A stretch of DNA of 64,000 bases, from the NCBI GenBank assembly GCA_019155205.2, contig JAHNZQ020000227.1, forward strand, positions 63,530 through 127,529, given 5' to 3'. The position numbers and the translations under genes were made by a program. Below, piece by piece: positions 63,801 through 64,000 of the stretch; positions within the stretch are counted from its first letter, which is position 1; each line of letters begins with the position of its first letter. The DNA is from Gracilaria vermiculophylla (lineage: Eukaryota > Rhodophyta > Florideophyceae > Gracilariales > Gracilariaceae). Below the pieces are notes generated by a model that worked only from the letters and a program-made list of their open reading frames with translations, ran no database searches and had not been told where the DNA came from.

Positions 63801-64000
63801 CATGAAGTGGGTGAGGTACGTAAAATTGAATTCGAAAGTGTTATGTACCTACCATTGCATTGGACCAGGTCCCTCGTGATTCATACCGCGACCTTTTCAA
63901 TTGAAACGGTTTTTAAATCCGTCTGTTCGTCATCATGAGAAACAAAGGAGCTTAGAAAGGTGGCCACAGTAATGAATGTGTCTTTTTTAGCGGTGAAAAC
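60860..64000. other. AT-rich stretch without a recognised gene
   Basis: Only short open stretches are present. Minus-strand pieces at 62456-62650 and 62897-63330 have a more natural residue mix and may be remnants of a coding element, but I could not identify them. Confidence 0.5.

Overview
This looks like nuclear DNA of an intron-poor photosynthetic eukaryote. Nuclear genes encode plastid-type proteins: an NTRC thioredoxin reductase/thioredoxin fusion, a twin-arginine thylakoid-lumen protein, and a GpsA-type glycerol-3-phosphate dehydrogenase with a basic leader. Alongside them are typical eukaryotic nuclear genes (RFC subunit, dyskerin, a PH-domain kinase, PHD and KH proteins). Most genes read as single exons. 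The two introns I can place are short (106 and 115 bp), GT-AG, and share a TCTAAC branch-like motif about 30 bases before the acceptor. Compact gene islands between Ty3/gypsy and PIF/Harbinger debris would suit a red alga such as a florideophyte; that assignment is inference.

Layout. 1-8.3 kb is transposon debris: the end of a mariner-like element, a decayed minus-strand Ty3/gypsy element split by a 1.3 kb Harbinger insertion with a 100-N gap, and a solo LTR with a perfect 5-bp target duplication. 8.3-17.3 kb is AT-rich, with a secreted GH99-like protein, a second mariner-like element with doubled terminal repeats (IR/DR architecture, containing an N gap flanked by identical 127-bp copies), and a CAP-domain protein. 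17.3-22.8 kb holds RFC3/5, GpsA, a class-V aminotransferase-fold protein that has lost its catalytic residues, and a small AT-hook/bZIP-like protein. 24-28 kb is very GC-rich and holds NTRC, a hypothetical gene and the lumen protein. 29-41.3 kb is mainly a minus-strand series: PH-kinase, dyskerin, a coiled-coil protein, and a long disordered PHD-finger protein. 41.5-45.3 kb is extreme GC low-complexity DNA, including an uninterrupted run of 73 G. 45.4-51 kb holds a four-KH RNA-binding protein and a large AT-hook/bZIP-like protein fused to a STAND-type winged-helix/TPR arm. 51-64 kb is AT-rich, with two more solo LTRs, a second chromodomain Ty3/gypsy relic and a long foldback hairpin.

The genes are housekeeping and regulatory units rather than one pathway. 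The most unusual items are the lineage-specific DNA-binding motif shared by two genes 28 kb apart (one with eight perfect heptads and a STAND arm lacking its NTPase), the predicted dead cysteine-desulfurase-like protein, the strand-polarised poly(C) tracts upstream of GC-rich genes, and the IR/DR transposon family.
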